DNA from: Erodium maritimum
Taxonomy: Eukaryota > Streptophyta > Magnoliopsida > Geraniales > Geraniaceae
DNA: 64,000 nucleotides
Reading direction: 5' to 3'
Assembly (NCBI GenBank): GCA_963921825.1
Contig: OY997591.1
Span: 35,113,825 to 35,177,824 of the forward strand
Of this stretch, positions 11,099 through 23,668 are shown one piece after another; position 1 is the stretch's first letter; every line of letters starts with the position of its first letter. The translations under genes and the position numbers were made by a program. The notes beneath the pieces were generated by a model that saw only the letters and a program-made list of their open reading frames with translations, searched no databases and was not told the DNA's origin.

Positions 11099-12522
11099 TC
11101 AGTATTTATCTGATGAGGTGGATACGCCGCAGTACATGTTTGGATTTGTTATGCGATCTAGGCTTTTAGCTTGCGCAATGGCCCTTGTGTTGTCGCAAAA
11201 TGGATTCACCGGACTGGATGGGTTTTTAATTACACCCAGCCCTGCCATGAATTTCCAAATCCACATAGCCTCCTTAGCTGCCTCTGCAGCATCCATGTAC
11301 TTGGCCTCTGTCGTAGATTCGGCAATGGTATCTTGCTTTACGCTTTCCCAGCTAAAGCTCTGCCATTCAGCGTAAACACATATCCTGATTGACTTCTAAA
11401 GTCATCTGGATTTGTCTTGGAAAACTAGCGTCTACTCATCCTTCGACGACTAGTTCAGCATCATCTTTCCCCCGGGTTAGAATGATGTCTACTGGTACAA
11501 CATAAGGCTTACGAGACGTCTGGTCTCATACATGTCATGGCATATATGATCGATCCTGCCCCCAGGCGCATAGGATTCTCATCATCCTTTTCAGCTCATC
11601 AGGTGTCTTAGGACACTGAGTCTTGCTGAGATGAATGCCATGACTAGTGGGTAAGAGTCCTTTCTTTGAATCGAGCATTAAGAACCTACTCAATGCCTTG
11701 TTCACATAGGTTCCCTGACTTAAATCCAAGACCCTCTTGGTGCGATCTCTACATATCTTAATCCTTAAGATATGAGAAGCATCGCCTAAGTCCTTTATTG
11801 AAGAACACTTCCTCAACCAAGCTTTAGTCTCGTGCAAGGTTGGGATGTCGTTTTCAATGAGAACCAGAAAGGTAATATTGCTCCCACTAGCCTTCTTATA
11901 AACGCAAGATTCATCCTCGTTCTTGATTAAGCCAAATCCAATTACAGCTTCATCAAAACGAAGGATCCAACTCCGAGAAGTTCGTTTCAATCCATAAATG
12001 GATTTCAACAACTTATAAATCTTTCCTTTATTCTTCGGATCGTCAAAACCTTTGGGCCGAGACATACAAACGTACTCAGTCAAATTTCCATTTAGGAAAG
12101 CGGTTTTGACATCCACTTGCCATATCTCGTAATTATGATACGCAGTTATGTCAAGAAGAATTTGGATCGATTTTGACCATAGCCACTAAGGAGAAGGTTT
12201 CCTCATAGTCAATCCATTGGATCTGCCTATAACCTTTCGCCACCAGTTGAGCTTTGTAGGTCAGAGGGTTGCCGTCCATGTCAAACTTCACCTTGAAGAT
12301 CCATTTGCATCCTATGGTCCTCACACCATTGATGGGATCAACCGGTTCCCAGACTCGGTTGTCCGACATGGATTGCATTTCCTCCCTCATGGCTCCCAGC
12401 CATAACTCGGAGTTGGGCCCATCCACGACTTCCTGAAAGGTGGCTGGATCATCGTGATCCACCATGACTTCATTGTCACCTCCGGATACCATATCTTGGA
12501 GGTGGAAGATTGATCCTTTCAA
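11099..12522 (-). pseudogene. Copia B reverse transcriptase and RNase H remnant
   Basis: Reading leftwards, 12522-12151 encodes the start of RT (AMREEMQSMSDNRVWEPVD, GCKWIFKVKFDMDGNP, LVAKGYRQ). 12116-11535 continues with MDVKTAFLNGNLTEYVCM, YGLKRTSRSW and DLGDASHILRIKI. The catalytic YVDD motif is absent: after FLVL the frame goes straight to IENDIPTL (junction 11858/11859), as if about seven codons (YVDDILL in related elements) had been removed in frame. The same gap is in F and in the older G. The RNase H end is at 11296-11099 (MDAAEAAKEAMWIWKFM, FCDNTRAIAQAKS). Frameshifts separate the blocks. No active RT is possible. Confidence 0.9.
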
Positions 12523-12610
12523 ATCGCCTTGGACCTTCCGGAATTGTAACAGGAATTGGTTCTTACTCTACGACAATCTCTGGCTCCTTTCTACTGGGTT
12601 GCCAATTGGT

Positions 12611-13847
12611 TTAGACAGATCTGTACCATCCTGAATTTCTTCGAGATGCACAGTCCTCCCAATGACGTCTTTGGAAACAAAACTTCTTTTCCATAAAGAC
12701 CCCACCCCAAGCGACGAACACCATGTTCTCACTGGGATTGTAGAAATAGTATCCCCTTGTTGCTTTGGGATACCACACGAAGGTGCATATCTCAGATCTT
12801 GGTTCGAGCTTAGTCGAAACCAAATGTTTCACATAAGCCTCGCAACCACAAATCTTTAGGAAGGACAAAGCGGGCATCATCCCGTACCATTTTTAAAATG
12901 GTGTCCATTCCACACCATTCGTCGAAGCCCGATTCACTATGAATGCGGTCGTCTCTAGAGCAAAACCCCTAAAAGAGATTGGGAGATCAGTCCAACTAAT
13001 CATGGAACAGACCATTGTCTAACAATGTCCGATTTCTCCGTTTGGCTACACCTTTCAACTACAGTGACCTAGGAGGAGTCCATTTCAAAAGGATCCCATT
13101 CTCTTTTAGATGATCTAATAACTCTGTGGTCAAGTATTTTCCACCTCGATCCAATCGAAGTGCCTTAATACCTTTGTCGAGCTGGTTTTCTACTATAGTC
13201 TTAAACTCTTTGAATTTATCAAAAGCTTCAGACTTATGTCTCACCGAATAGACATAACCATATTTACTGTAATCATCAGTAAATGTGATAAAGTAGCTAA
13301 AACCCCTCCTGGCAAGTGAACTTATTGGTCTACACACATTCGAGTGTATCAGCCCCAATAATTCACCCGCCCTTTCATCGCGATCGATAAAGGGCACTTT
13401 AGTCATTTTGCCCATCAAACAAACCTTGCACCTATCGATCGAATGGAATTCGAATGAACCTGAAAGCCTGCACTTCTGAAGTGCTGATAGGCGCTTCTTG
13501 TTTATGCGACCCAAATGACAGTACCATAACAGAGTTAGGTTTAAATCGTTGGATTTAGACCTCTTGGTATTAACGGAATATATAGAACTTGAGGCATTGT
13601 TACCCATATCTAATATGTACAATCCTCCAACCATGTCAGTACTGGTATAAAACATATCATTGCATAGAACATTGAAAACTCCATTTCCAATATTAACATT
13701 ATATCCTTCCTTGTCAAACACGGATACAGATATAATATTCCTACTAAGAGTAGGTATGCAATATACATTATACAATACTAAGACAAGGCCTCTTGGCAAA
13801 GCAAGACTCATGGATCCTACAGCAGTTGCCACAACTCTGAGGTCCAT
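12611..13847 (-). pseudogene. Copia B integrase remnant
   Basis: 13847-13059 carries the GAG-pre-integrase region (LWYCHLGRINKKRLSALQKC), then the zinc-region CKVCLMGKM and the integrase core FSYFITFTDDYSKYGYVY and KALRLDRGGKYL. The first catalytic Asp, normally in an HTD-V-CGP context, is changed: the sequence reads IHSNVCRP. A stop follows TPPRSL before the region of the third acidic residue. 12880-12611 holds a later part (LKICGCEAYVKHLVSTKLEP). These residues argue that the protein was dead before this copy inserted, since F carries the same changes. Confidence 0.88.
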
Positions 13848-14477
13848 TTCGTGCTTTCCAAATCTCTCCTACTTTCAGCCACCATATATTAGTGCATGTG
13901 TGAGATTCAGTCATGGTATCTAATACCCATGAATCTTTGGAAGTAGAGAGATGTAGCTCTATAGAGTTAATACCGAATGAAGGCACGGTCCCACCGCCCT
14001 TCCTTAGATCATCCAGGTTTCCTGATGAAGGCGCAGTCCTACTGCCCTTCTTCAGATCATCCAGGCTATTTGATGAAGGCGCAGTCCCACTGCCCTTCTT
14101 CAGATCAGCCGTGAACTTCCTGTAATCCCGGTTCCAATGACCAGGCTGTTGGCAGTAGAAGCAGACATTCTCAAGTGTCTCATCTTTCCTGCCAAGTGCG
14201 CATGGGCCCAGCCCTTGCCACTTCCAATTCCCTTGTTGACCATCAGAATATCCTTGGATCCCAGATCCCTGAGATATTCTTCTCAGCAGCTGATGACACT
14301 TTATGTAACTCTGATATGGTCTTAGAGACAGCCTTGTCAAGGACATATTCTTTGCGTTCAGACTTGAGGACTATCCTCAAAAATTCTGTACCAGTCCAAA
14401 TAGTTTGTCCCATTTAGCTTGACCCTGTCAAGAATGGTTTTTAATGACAAACTATTAATGTTCGCTGAATTTTCCAT
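13848..14477 (-). pseudogene. Copia B gag and protease remnant
   Basis: gag starts at the ATG on the - strand at 14477 (MENSANINSLSLKTILD in the F copy) and is cut short: the centre of gag is missing and the frame is broken. A zinc knuckle follows (CFYCQQPGHWNRDY), with Tyr where the last Cys should be. A threefold repeat of about 17 residues (DDLKKGSGTAPSS type, about 13975-14105) leads into the protease remnant SWVLDTMTESHTC, where the catalytic DTG is DTM. All these features recur in F. Confidence 0.85.
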
Positions 14478-16033
14478 TTGATCTACAACAGATAAAATTC
14501 AATCAGTAAACTGAATAAATTTTATGAAGATCAAGCTTAAACACCAACAATCAATTCTAAACCTTTAGAATCTGAAACCAAGATCCTTGATTCACTCGAT
14601 TAAGCTGAACTAATGCTCACCACTTAATCGAGCTATGTAGGTAGGAATCCATCCAATCACATCCAATGTGACTCCTGGCTAGGGTATGTACTTATGTACA
14701 CGACTTACCCTATCTGTTACCCTAGCTCAACCTCAGGCTAAGAATCGTAGTCGGGTCCACCAATTTTCAACTATGGCTCGTCACTATGTAGGTGCTCCGC
14801 TAATGCGCACGACACCCACATATGTCGTCCAAACCTACTACCCCGCTTTCCCATGGATGCTCCGCTAATGCGCACGACACCCATAGGACGGGGAGGTAGT
14901 AAGGTGTTGATGATTGGGAGGTATCGGACATGACCCGCTTTTACTTGTCCAGTTGTGTTCAAAACTTTGGCACATCCTAGATGCGATGAGCACATCAACT
15001 ACATTCCAAATGCAATGATGCCTCAAATTACATCCAATGTAATTCTTCCTTTGAACCCGTCAACTACATCCAATGCAATGACGGTTCTAAGGGTTCACAC
15101 ACAAGGATTAAAATTCCAATTTTATCTTTGCATGTGAGGTGATATGCTCGGTAAATAAAGTTAGGCATGCAATTCTAAAGCACATAGAATTAATCATGCA
15201 TAAACTAAACCAAGCATAAAGCGATAAATGTGCACATAATAGCCCCCTAAACTAACTCCCACTAGCTTCTTGAGCTCCACCGACTCCAAGCCGATGCCAA
15301 CACCCGAAAAGCCACCAAATGACCTTTTCGCCCTTTCTTCATCTTGAGTAAAATATTACAATTTAATACACGACTCGCAGGTCGGGAATAAATAAATATT
15401 ACAAACAAGTGGTTCGACGACCACACCTTGAAAGAATAATTACACGTTACCTCTAACGGCTCGCAGGCCGTGAAAAGCGATAAATAATTAAATTGAGCTC
15501 GGGGCTATTATGTGCACCATGCCAACATCACATCACACATCGTGTTATCAAACAAGAATGTTATCAAACATCATGTGATTTTCCGGTTTTAATTAATAGC
15601 CAAGTTTCGAAAATTTTTGATGCTCGGTTTATCGAAACCGTTCAAAAATGAAACTTTTGAACATTTGATCTTCGAGTTCGTCATGACGGTTCCAAACTCG
15701 TCATAACTAACAAAACGGTTTAGCCTTGGCATATCAACCATCCAATGGTCATGCTTGGCCTAGCTCCGTCCAACGGAGCCCCGTTCGGTCCCGGTTTCGG
15801 CTCCCCGAGAGTCCCGCTCCCGAGACCCGAAAAATCAAATTTTTTTCAAAATTTCCAGATTTGAAATAATTTTCAAAAATTCATTTTACATGCATTAAAT
15901 CCATAAACAATAATTTAAAACATGTTATCAAACAATTTAGCAAAACAACATGCCAAAAACGAAACTTTCAAGCAAAACCGAAACTTTGAACACCGTCTTG
16001 TGAATCCCGAAGGTAGCACGGCTCTGATACCAC
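14478..16033 (-). other. Leader and primer binding site of copia B
   Basis: This stretch lies between the 5' LTR and gag. The primer binding site is at 16021-16032. It also holds a 27-bp direct repeat (ATGCTCCGCTAATGCGCACG and on, about 14787-14814 and 14854-14881) and short ACATCCAATG-type repeats near 15000-15080. No coding sequence was found. Confidence 0.7.
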
Positions 16034-17721
16034 TGTTGGGTCTCGAGGTAAGGTTGGAGATGAACCAACTCGCAGCGGAAAATCAATGAAAACCAAGAGA
16101 CAATTAGAACCATGAAACAACTAACAAAGAATGGATTAACAAGAGAAAAATTCAGCACTAGTTCTTACCAAAACAAGAACACCGGTTAACGAATGATTGG
16201 CTTGAGTCTCCAAGACGCCTACGTATCCACATGGGAATCAAAGCCACGTAGTTCTTCTCTTTGAGGACTCAAGAACACAAAAATGGAGGAGGAAACTAGC
16301 CAAACCCGAAATGGCCATGGAAGAGGGAGAGAAAATGTGTTTCCTATTCTTGTCTTGTCTTTGTTATGTTGAAAAAAGATGACTTAAACATAACAAAACC
16401 CATACTTGTCCAACTAAAGGCATGGGACAAGTATGGTGTCAAGTAAGGTGTAAATAGGACAAAGTATGGCAAGACAAGATTGTGTTAGGTGGTGAATCAC
16501 CAACACCTTAATCCTTGTCTTGCTTACTTAGTACTAATTAATCAAGACTTGATTAATTAGTTCCATGGGCCTTGGTTGCATGGGCCTTTCATGGGCCTCT
16601 TGGAACATGGCCCGTGACCATTTCCAACGAGGTCCCGTGATTCGCTCATCGCCTCCATGCCTTCCATACCGGAAATGTCCAACATTATCCGACGCGATCA
16701 ATCCCAAGACTCCAAGCCTTATCTCGATCCGTAAAGTCCTATTCACTTACGGGCACATGACCCAAAACCCAGTTTTGGTCATGTCCCGAGACAACTCCCT
16801 TTTGGCCATTCTCCATAAATGTGTCAATGAGTTTCATCCTCCGGTGTGACCCTTAGGTTTATGCATGTCAATAGATCAACGTAAAATCCCATTTTACTTG
16901 ATCCTATTTAAGTGGCAACTAACGAGACTTTAGTATTGCCTGACACTACATAACGAATCGACCCTGTCGATTCTAACCTTTCCGTCGTCCCTGTCATTAT
17001 CCTTTTATCTCCGATATCCTGATTGAGATAAGGCATAGAGCCGTCATCCTTATTATTCTCAATCACCGTTCCTTGATATGTGAGATGACTGAAGATATGA
17101 TACCCAGTATCATGTGCATGGCCATGCTATTCTTCCAGTCACTCTCGATCAAGCGGCCGAGAACCGATATCTTTCCCATACCTTAGTATGAGGGATAAAT
17201 CCCTTAGCCGCCTTTCGTGTCACTCATGTAGCCCGTCCCCAAGCCAATCCTGGCCGTTATGGAAGCCCTGTTACGGACAACGTTAGGCTCAGGTCAAACT
17301 CAGTTGTTGACTACATAGCGATCACAAAGACTCCTTGGTCTAAGGATACATGACAAGCTACGACACTGAATATGTTCATGACTTAATCTATGGCACATAT
17401 TCAGGGCGGGTCGTCCAATATCATGTCCCACATGATATCTATGATCAGACTCCGAAATCCCATTCCAATGACTAACAGAACGTAAGCCATAAAGAGCCAT
17501 CTTTCATACTAGTCGCTTCTAGTGAAGCTTTGTTGACTAGGGACCCATCGAGTGTGATCTATCTCGATCTATGGTTCTATTCGCATGGTGGGCATAGATC
17601 AGAGCACACATCGATATATTACTCCAACACATAAGTAATATAAAGCCGCTTTAATTTTATTGCTAACGATGATATATACATTTGGACATTTAGGATTGAA
17701 CTACGGGCACTAAGACTAACA
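16034..17721 (-). repeat. 5' LTR of copia B
   Basis: 1688 bp, the same length as the left LTR with two substitutions seen. It is followed on the right by GTTCT, the second copy of the target duplication. Confidence 0.95.
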
Positions 17722-18325
17722 GTTCTATGCTTCAATAAAGAAAATGGAATCATCTGCAAATTGTAGACGTGATATAATAGGACTTGTATGATTGAATTGT
17801 ATACCCTGAAGAAGCCCTTGTTCTATACTTTCTTTGAGGATTTAGTTTAAACCCTCAACTGTAATAACAAATATAAGAGGGGGTAAAGCACAACCATGTC
17901 TGAGTCCTCTTGACATTTGAAAGTCTGGGTTTGGGGATCCATTAATCAACACAGAGACATTAGCTCTTAGGCATGATATTATGCAGAGCTTCCACAAACC
18001 TCCAAACCCCATTTTTGACATAATCTGCATAATATACTTCCAACTAACTTTGTCAAATGCTTTTTCAATATCATCTTTGAATATGATTTCTTTTTTCTTT
18101 GAAGCTTTTATAAAATCAACAACCTCAGAAGCAATTAAAATCCCATCAATGATTTGCCTACCAGGAATAAATCCTGATTGCTCCTCCCCCACAAGAGATG
18201 TAATTACCTGTTCGAGCCTTATAGAGAGCAACTTGGATACAATTTTTTATGACCCTCCCACTAAGATTATAGGCCTGTAGTTATCAAAAGATTAGGAATT
18301 AGAGTGATAAAAGAGGAATTAATAC
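17722..18325 (-). pseudogene. LINE 1 ORF2 reverse transcriptase, N-terminal half
   Basis: Reading leftwards it shows SSFITLIPN, then MLSIRLEQVITSLVGEEQSG, FIPGRQIIDGILIASEVVD, the A-motif KDDIEKAFDKVSW, and SRGLRHGCALPPLIFVI, where an SRGLRQGDPLSP-like motif is usual, so QGD has become HGC. The YADD-box equivalent FADDSIFF is encoded by 17740-17760, right beside the B insertion. The continuation is at 9259. The upstream part of ORF2 is missing: LTR C abuts at 18326. Confidence 0.88.
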
Positions 18326-21300
18326 TGTAATAACCACTCCCGGTCAACGCCAGTCAAACATGCGAAAAACAGGAAAATTTAAAATTTTTGAGCAGACACT
18401 GAATTGAACCGGAATTGGACCCCGAGGGTCATACCGGACTTAAGTTGGCCCCGTTATTGACCAAAATGAGTTTCGGGGGACTCAGGGCAACTTTCTGATC
18501 AATTTGGGAAATGTTGACTTTTTGTTGGAAAAGTCAATCGAGCGACGTTTTGGTCCATTCGAGGACCGTTTTGGATCCAAAAAGCTTAGCCCTCGATGCA
18601 GCGGTCTTAGTTGAGCCGTTTCCTTGTGGCCCGCCAAGTTTCGTAATTTTTGGGAAAAAGTGCCCGTTCGGGGCCCGAAATGTCCGATTTTCGCGAATCT
18701 AATTGGATTTTAGCTAGTAGATATTTTCCAAAAGGTGTGGGACCCACCTTGACACTTGTCCACTATGTGGTGGTGTTAGTTTTGGGGGGAAAACTAAAGG
18801 GGCAGCCATTGTGGCCGGCCACATGTTTTAAGAGAAAAAAAAAGGAATTTTGAGTTAGTTGTTTTATTTAGAAAATAGAAGAGAGAAGTTAGAGAGAGAA
18901 GGAGAAGAGAGAAGAGGAGAAGAAGAAGGTTGCTAGGGTTTTGGAGCTACTATTCACGTCATCTCCACCACTCGATCATCTCAAAAGTTAGAGATTCAAG
19001 CTCACCTCATCCTCCTCTACGGTAATACCCAAACTGATTCTCGTTTTGATTATTTTGGAAAGCTAGGGTTTTGTTAAAACGAATGACTTAGGGTTGTCTG
19101 TAGGTTGGGGAGGTGTTGGAGACGTTTTAGAGGTGTTTGGGGGTTTAATTGCACGTTTTCTGGTGACCGGAGGCTCGGGAGGAGCTCCGGCCACCGTGGG
19201 TGGTGGCCGGCCGGCCATGAGGTGGCTGGCCGGAGCTGGCAGCAGCCACCACATGGTGGCCGAGCCCCCACCTTAACCCTAGGGCACGGCCAAGATGCTT
19301 AGGTGGGGCCCACGTGCTCGGGTGCTCGGGTTTTATCGTTCGGGTGGTTTAAAACGTTCCCCGGACCATTTACCCTTAATCGAATCAAAATTTGGAATTA
19401 AATTGGAGAAGTTGTAATTAACGGGTTTGGGAAACTTTAAACGTTAATTAATTGACTTAGAAGTCGGAATTCGATTCCGTCAAGTGCGTTGGGTTCCTTG
19501 AATTATTCTAGGACCGTAGAAACGAAAACGGGGGCTTTCTGAGCTCCGGAAGGCAATTAACTAAACCCGGGCAGATTCGCCATGTCGGGCGAATCGGGCC
19601 TTTACGGGTCCTGTATCGACAATGTCGAGTAATTGGGAAGTTTGGGAGTGATCGACATTGTCAGGGTTAAGTTTGGGCATCGAGTTTAATGGTTTTCAGT
19701 TTGTTCCTGCGAGTTGTTAAGTGACTTTAATATGTGTTCCTTTAGATTGTGCCACAGACCGAGGCAAGGGAAAGCTGGGTGAGTGACTGAGATCATCATC
19801 GGAGCTCGTGTTTGGCTTTTGGGAGAACACGCACGAGGTAGGGAAAAGTAGCCGGATCTCGGCCCTGACTGGGGAAAGTTAACAGTAGAATTGCATGTGA
19901 CACCGGGGTGTCGTGGGTTGAATAGGTTTATTTAAATATTAGAAAAGCATGCTACGGGAACTTGGTAATTATTAGAAAAGCATGATACAGGATTGTAGCG
20001 TTTATCAGAAAAGCATGTTACGGGAACTTAGTAATGATAAGAAAAGCATGTGACACTTAGTAGTGTCGTAGGAGTAGAGAACTTAGCGTTAATTGATTTA
20101 CTGGAGGCATATGACCATGCCCGGAGGTTTTTTGTGAACTTATCGATCTTAGGAGTACTGGAGGCATATGATCATGCCCGGAGGTTGATTGAGAAACTGT
20201 TGATATTAGGACTATTGGAGGCTTTGGTTAAGCTGGAGGTTGATTGTTTATTTTGGTGTCTTGGGTGGCCTTGAGAGCCCGTGTTTTATTATTGAGTTTT
20301 GGGTGGCCTTGAGAGCCCGTATTATTATTGTTGAGTCTTCGGTGGCCATGAGAGCCCGTACTTTATTGTTGGTGTTTTAGGTGGCCTACGAGTTAGAGTC
20401 TCGGTAAGTTGCAAGCGTGTTTTATCGTTGAGTTTTGGGTGGCCATGAGTGCCCGTGGGGTTGTTGAACCCGTGTCTTTACCTTTGGTGTTTTGGGTGGC
20501 CTTGAGAGCCCGTGTACTAAGGTTGGTGTCTTTGGCTGGCCTACCGAGTTAGAGTCTCGGGGGGGGTTGCAAGCTTTCTTTAGCTGGCTTACGAGTTAGA
20601 GTCTTGGTAAGTTGCAAGCGTGTTTTATCGTTGAGTTTTGGGTGGCCATGAGTGCCTGTGGGGCTGTTGAGTCCGTGTCTTACTGTCGGTGTGTCTTGGG
20701 AGGCCGTGAGTGCCTGTGGGGCTGTTGAGTCCGAGTTTTACGGTTAGTGTCTTGGTGGCCATGAGTGCCTGTGGGTGTTGAACCTGTGTTGTTACTGGTT
20801 GTTGATTTTGCTTGTGATTGTGTTTGTGATTGTGATTGTGATTGTGGTTACCGAAGGTTGGGGGCCCGCTTCCTGAAACGGGGGTCCACGAGCACACGCG
20901 TCTGCATGTTCAGACGGGGTAGGGGGCCCGCCCGCCAATAAAGGGGTCCTGGCCGCACGTGTGTGGTTTGGGTTTGTGAGCATACCTTGGCTGGCTTATG
21001 GGTTAGAGTCCCAGTAAGTTGCAGCATTTTCCGGCTGGCTTGTGGGTTAGAGTCCCAGTAAGTTGCAGCATTTTCTGGCTGGCTTATGGGTTAGAGTCCC
21101 GGTAAGTTGCAGCATTCTTGGGTTGGCCTGACCGGGTTAGAGTCCCGGGAGGGCGTTCTTGGCAGCTGGTTTGCGATCCTTTGTGAACTTGTTTGGTGTG
21201 CGATCCTTCGTGATCTTGTTTGGGGCGTGATCCCTTGTGATGCTGTTTGGTGTTGCGTAACTTTCCTTTGAGTCCTTGGAAGAGGTCGTCAATGGTTGTG

Positions 21301-21750
21301 TCGGGTCTACTTTACGTGTCAGGTTGTCGAGTTGGTCAGGGAAGGTAACTGTGGGTGTTTTGTTCAGTTAGAGTACTTGGGTTGGGGATGGTGTTCCCCG
21401 GTGTTGAGTCGTTGTTGGTGTTACCTGCTTTGTCTGCTAATTATGTCGTAGTCAGTCTGTTATCCGTGGTGGTGAGCGAACGCTCACCCCTAGCTGCTTT
21501 TCCTACAGGTACTGTTCGTGGGACGGACTAGGTGAGCTTCTGAAGCTTGAAGAGCTTGAAGCGGGTTTCTGGGTGTTTTGAGTCTAGTGACGTGTACCTC
21601 GTTTTTGTCCACTTGTTGGGACGTGTTTTAAGTTGTAATTATTATTTTTGTTGAACTAAATTGGTATTTTAAAGTGGTTTAATGAAAACAGGTTTCAAGT
21701 GTTTTTATGTTTTTAAAACGTTCGCGTCCCGAGTTCGATTTACTGAAATT
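18326..21750 (+). repeat. Solo gypsy LTR C, 3' end truncated
   Basis: It starts TGTAATAACCACTCCCGG like the LTR of A and follows the same plan. The GA-rich stretch and CTAGGGTTT lie at about 18890-18942. The putative donor CTACG|GTAATA is at 19021, acceptor TTTAG|ATTGTG at 19745, second donor ACGAG|GTAGGG at 19837 and second acceptor CCTACAG at 21508. It ends at GAAATT (21750) without the expected GGGGCGTGACA. The flanks are parts of two different LINE copies, so there is no target duplication and this is not a simple solo LTR. Confidence 0.85.
20985..21125 (+). repeat. 45-bp tandem repeat x 3 in LTR C
   Basis: Units read GGCTGGCTTATGGGTTAGAG, then TCCCAGTAAGTTGCAGCATT and TTC, three times with a few differences. 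Longer minisatellite units of the GGTGGCC-ATGAG type precede it from about 20250. Confidence 0.8.
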
Positions 21751-21907
21751 ATGACTTTTGATGGAGCTTTAAAAAGGGACACATAATAAGGAGGGAATTG
21801 AGTGATGATTTGATCAAGGTGATTCTGCCACCAAAAGAATGAAATATGAACTGCCACAATCCCAACTTCTTTTTAAATTTTCAATAATAGGAGTCCAGGT
21901 TTGATAT
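21751..21907 (-). pseudogene. LINE 2 ORF2 fragment (RT, after the catalytic motif)
   Basis: It is similar to LINE 1 at about 8907-9060 and colinear with the LINE sequence that resumes at 52890. The flanks of G carry GATAT (21903-21907) and GATAC (52890-52894), so this piece and 52890-54141 were once joined. Reading frames are broken. Confidence 0.75.
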
Positions 21908-23527
21908 TGTTTGGTGTCGATAGAAAGTATGAACATACAATTTGGAGCGAAAAATAACTTGAGACAAAGCACAAACCACTACCACGATTATATTCACAAA
22001 ACAAAATCAAAATCACTATTTCTTACCAAATCAAGAACACCGGGTAAGGAATGATCGAGCTTGACTCTCCAAGATTCCTATGTATCCTCCTAAGAATCAA
22101 AACCACATAGTTCTAAGCTTATAGGACTCAAGAACACAAAAATGGATGAAAATGAAGTGTTGGCCGAAATTTAAGGGAGAGAGGAGAAGTGAAACTCTTC
22201 CTTTTTTGTGTGTTTTTCTTATGTGGAAAAGAATGTCCCTTTTGTCATTTTATCCCATGAACATAATAAAAAATTTGTATATAAGACAAGGATGATGCAA
22301 AGTAGTTAGAAGTTGGCGGTGAATTGGTGGCTTGAATCACCAACTACCTAATCTAACGAATTAGTTAAAACTATTTAGTTTAGATTTAACTAGTTGCTTG
22401 CATGTGCCTTTGGTGGCATGGGCTGCCTATGGGCCACGTTGGTGGCCATTTCCGACGAGGTCCCGTGACGCGCTCATCGCCTCCCACACCTTCTATCCTA
22501 GATAAGTCCAACATTATCTGACGAGATCGTTCCCAAGACTCCAAGTCTTGTCTCGATTCGTAAAATTTTAGTTATATACAGGCACATGACCTAAAACCCA
22601 TTTTTGGTCATATCCCGTGTCAACTTTACGCTTGGCCATTCTCCATAAGTGTGTTAATGAGTTTCATCCTCCGGTGTGACTCTTAGGTTTATGTATGTCG
22701 GTAGATCAACGTAAAATCACATTCTAATTGATCATACATAAGTGGAAACTAACGAGACTTTATTATTGCCAGACACTACATAACGAATCGACCATGTCGA
22801 TTATAACCTTTTTTTTATTTATGTCACTATCCTTTTATCTCTGATATCCATTTTAATATAAGGCATAGAACCATCATCCTTATTGTTCTCAATCATTGTT
22901 CCTTGATATGTGAGATGACTGAATCTTAGATACCCAATATCAAGTGCATTGCCATGCTATTATTTCAGTCACTCTCGATCAAGCAGTCGAGAACCGATAT
23001 GTTTCCCATACCGTAGTATGAGGGATAAATACCTTAACCTTCTTTCGTTTCACTCATGTAGTCTGTCTCCAAGTCAATCCTGGTCGTTGTGGAAACCCTA
23101 TTACAAGAAACGTTGGTCTAAGGATACATGACAAGACTCTTTGGTTTAGGATACATGACAAGCTACGCTATTGAATATGTTCATGACTTGATCTATGACA
23201 CATATTAATGTCGGTTCGTCCAATACCATGTCTCACATGATATCTATGATCAGACTCCGGCATCCCATTCAAATGACTAATAGAACGTGAGCCATAAAGA
23301 GTCATCTTTCATACTAGTCGCTTCTATTGAAGCTTTGTTGACTAGGGACACATCAAGTGTAATTCCTTTCGATCTATGGTTCTACTTCGCATGGTGAACA
23401 TAGATCAGAACACACTTCAATGTAATATTCCAACGCATAAGTAATATAAAGATGTTTTACTTGTATTGCTAACGATGATATATACATTTAAATGTTTACG
23501 ATTGAACTATGGGCACTAATACTAACA
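21908..23527 (-). repeat. 3' LTR of copia G
   Basis: It starts TGTTTGGTGTCGATAG and ends ACTAACA, followed by ATCTCCCACTTGCCTAG (the polypurine tract on the other strand). It is similar to the B and F LTRs but with many substitutions and indels. Confidence 0.88.
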
Positions 23528-23668
23528 ATCTCCCACTTGCCTAGTTTCAATCAAAACTCCAATATATTCCTATTGACTTTAGATGTCTATCATAATTTGG
23601 CAACGAGAGTGGCTTAGTTAATGGATCGACTATGTTATCATCAATAGAAATATGGGTGATCTTTACTT
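23528..23668 (-). other. 3' end of copia G internal region
   Basis: It contains the polypurine tract and the last non-coding bases of the element, equivalent to 10948-11090 in B. It is cut at 23668 by the insertion of F and resumes at 32129. Confidence 0.8.

Larger units (their letters stand above)
9260..17721 (-). mobile_element. Ty1/copia element B, complete but non-autonomous
   Basis: It is 8462 bp with two 1688-bp LTRs (9260-10947 and 16034-17721), bounded by TGTTGGG...ACTAACA on the + strand. The target duplication GTTCT is perfect (9255-9259 and 17722-17726). The primer binding site (GCTCTGATACCA, 16021-16032, complement of TGGTATCAGAGC) adjoins the right LTR, and the polypurine tract adjoins the left one, so the element reads right to left. 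Only two LTR differences were found by eye (T/G near 9474, A/C near 10678), so insertion was recent. All coding regions are broken. It sits in LINE 1 immediately after the RT FADD motif. Confidence 0.95.
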
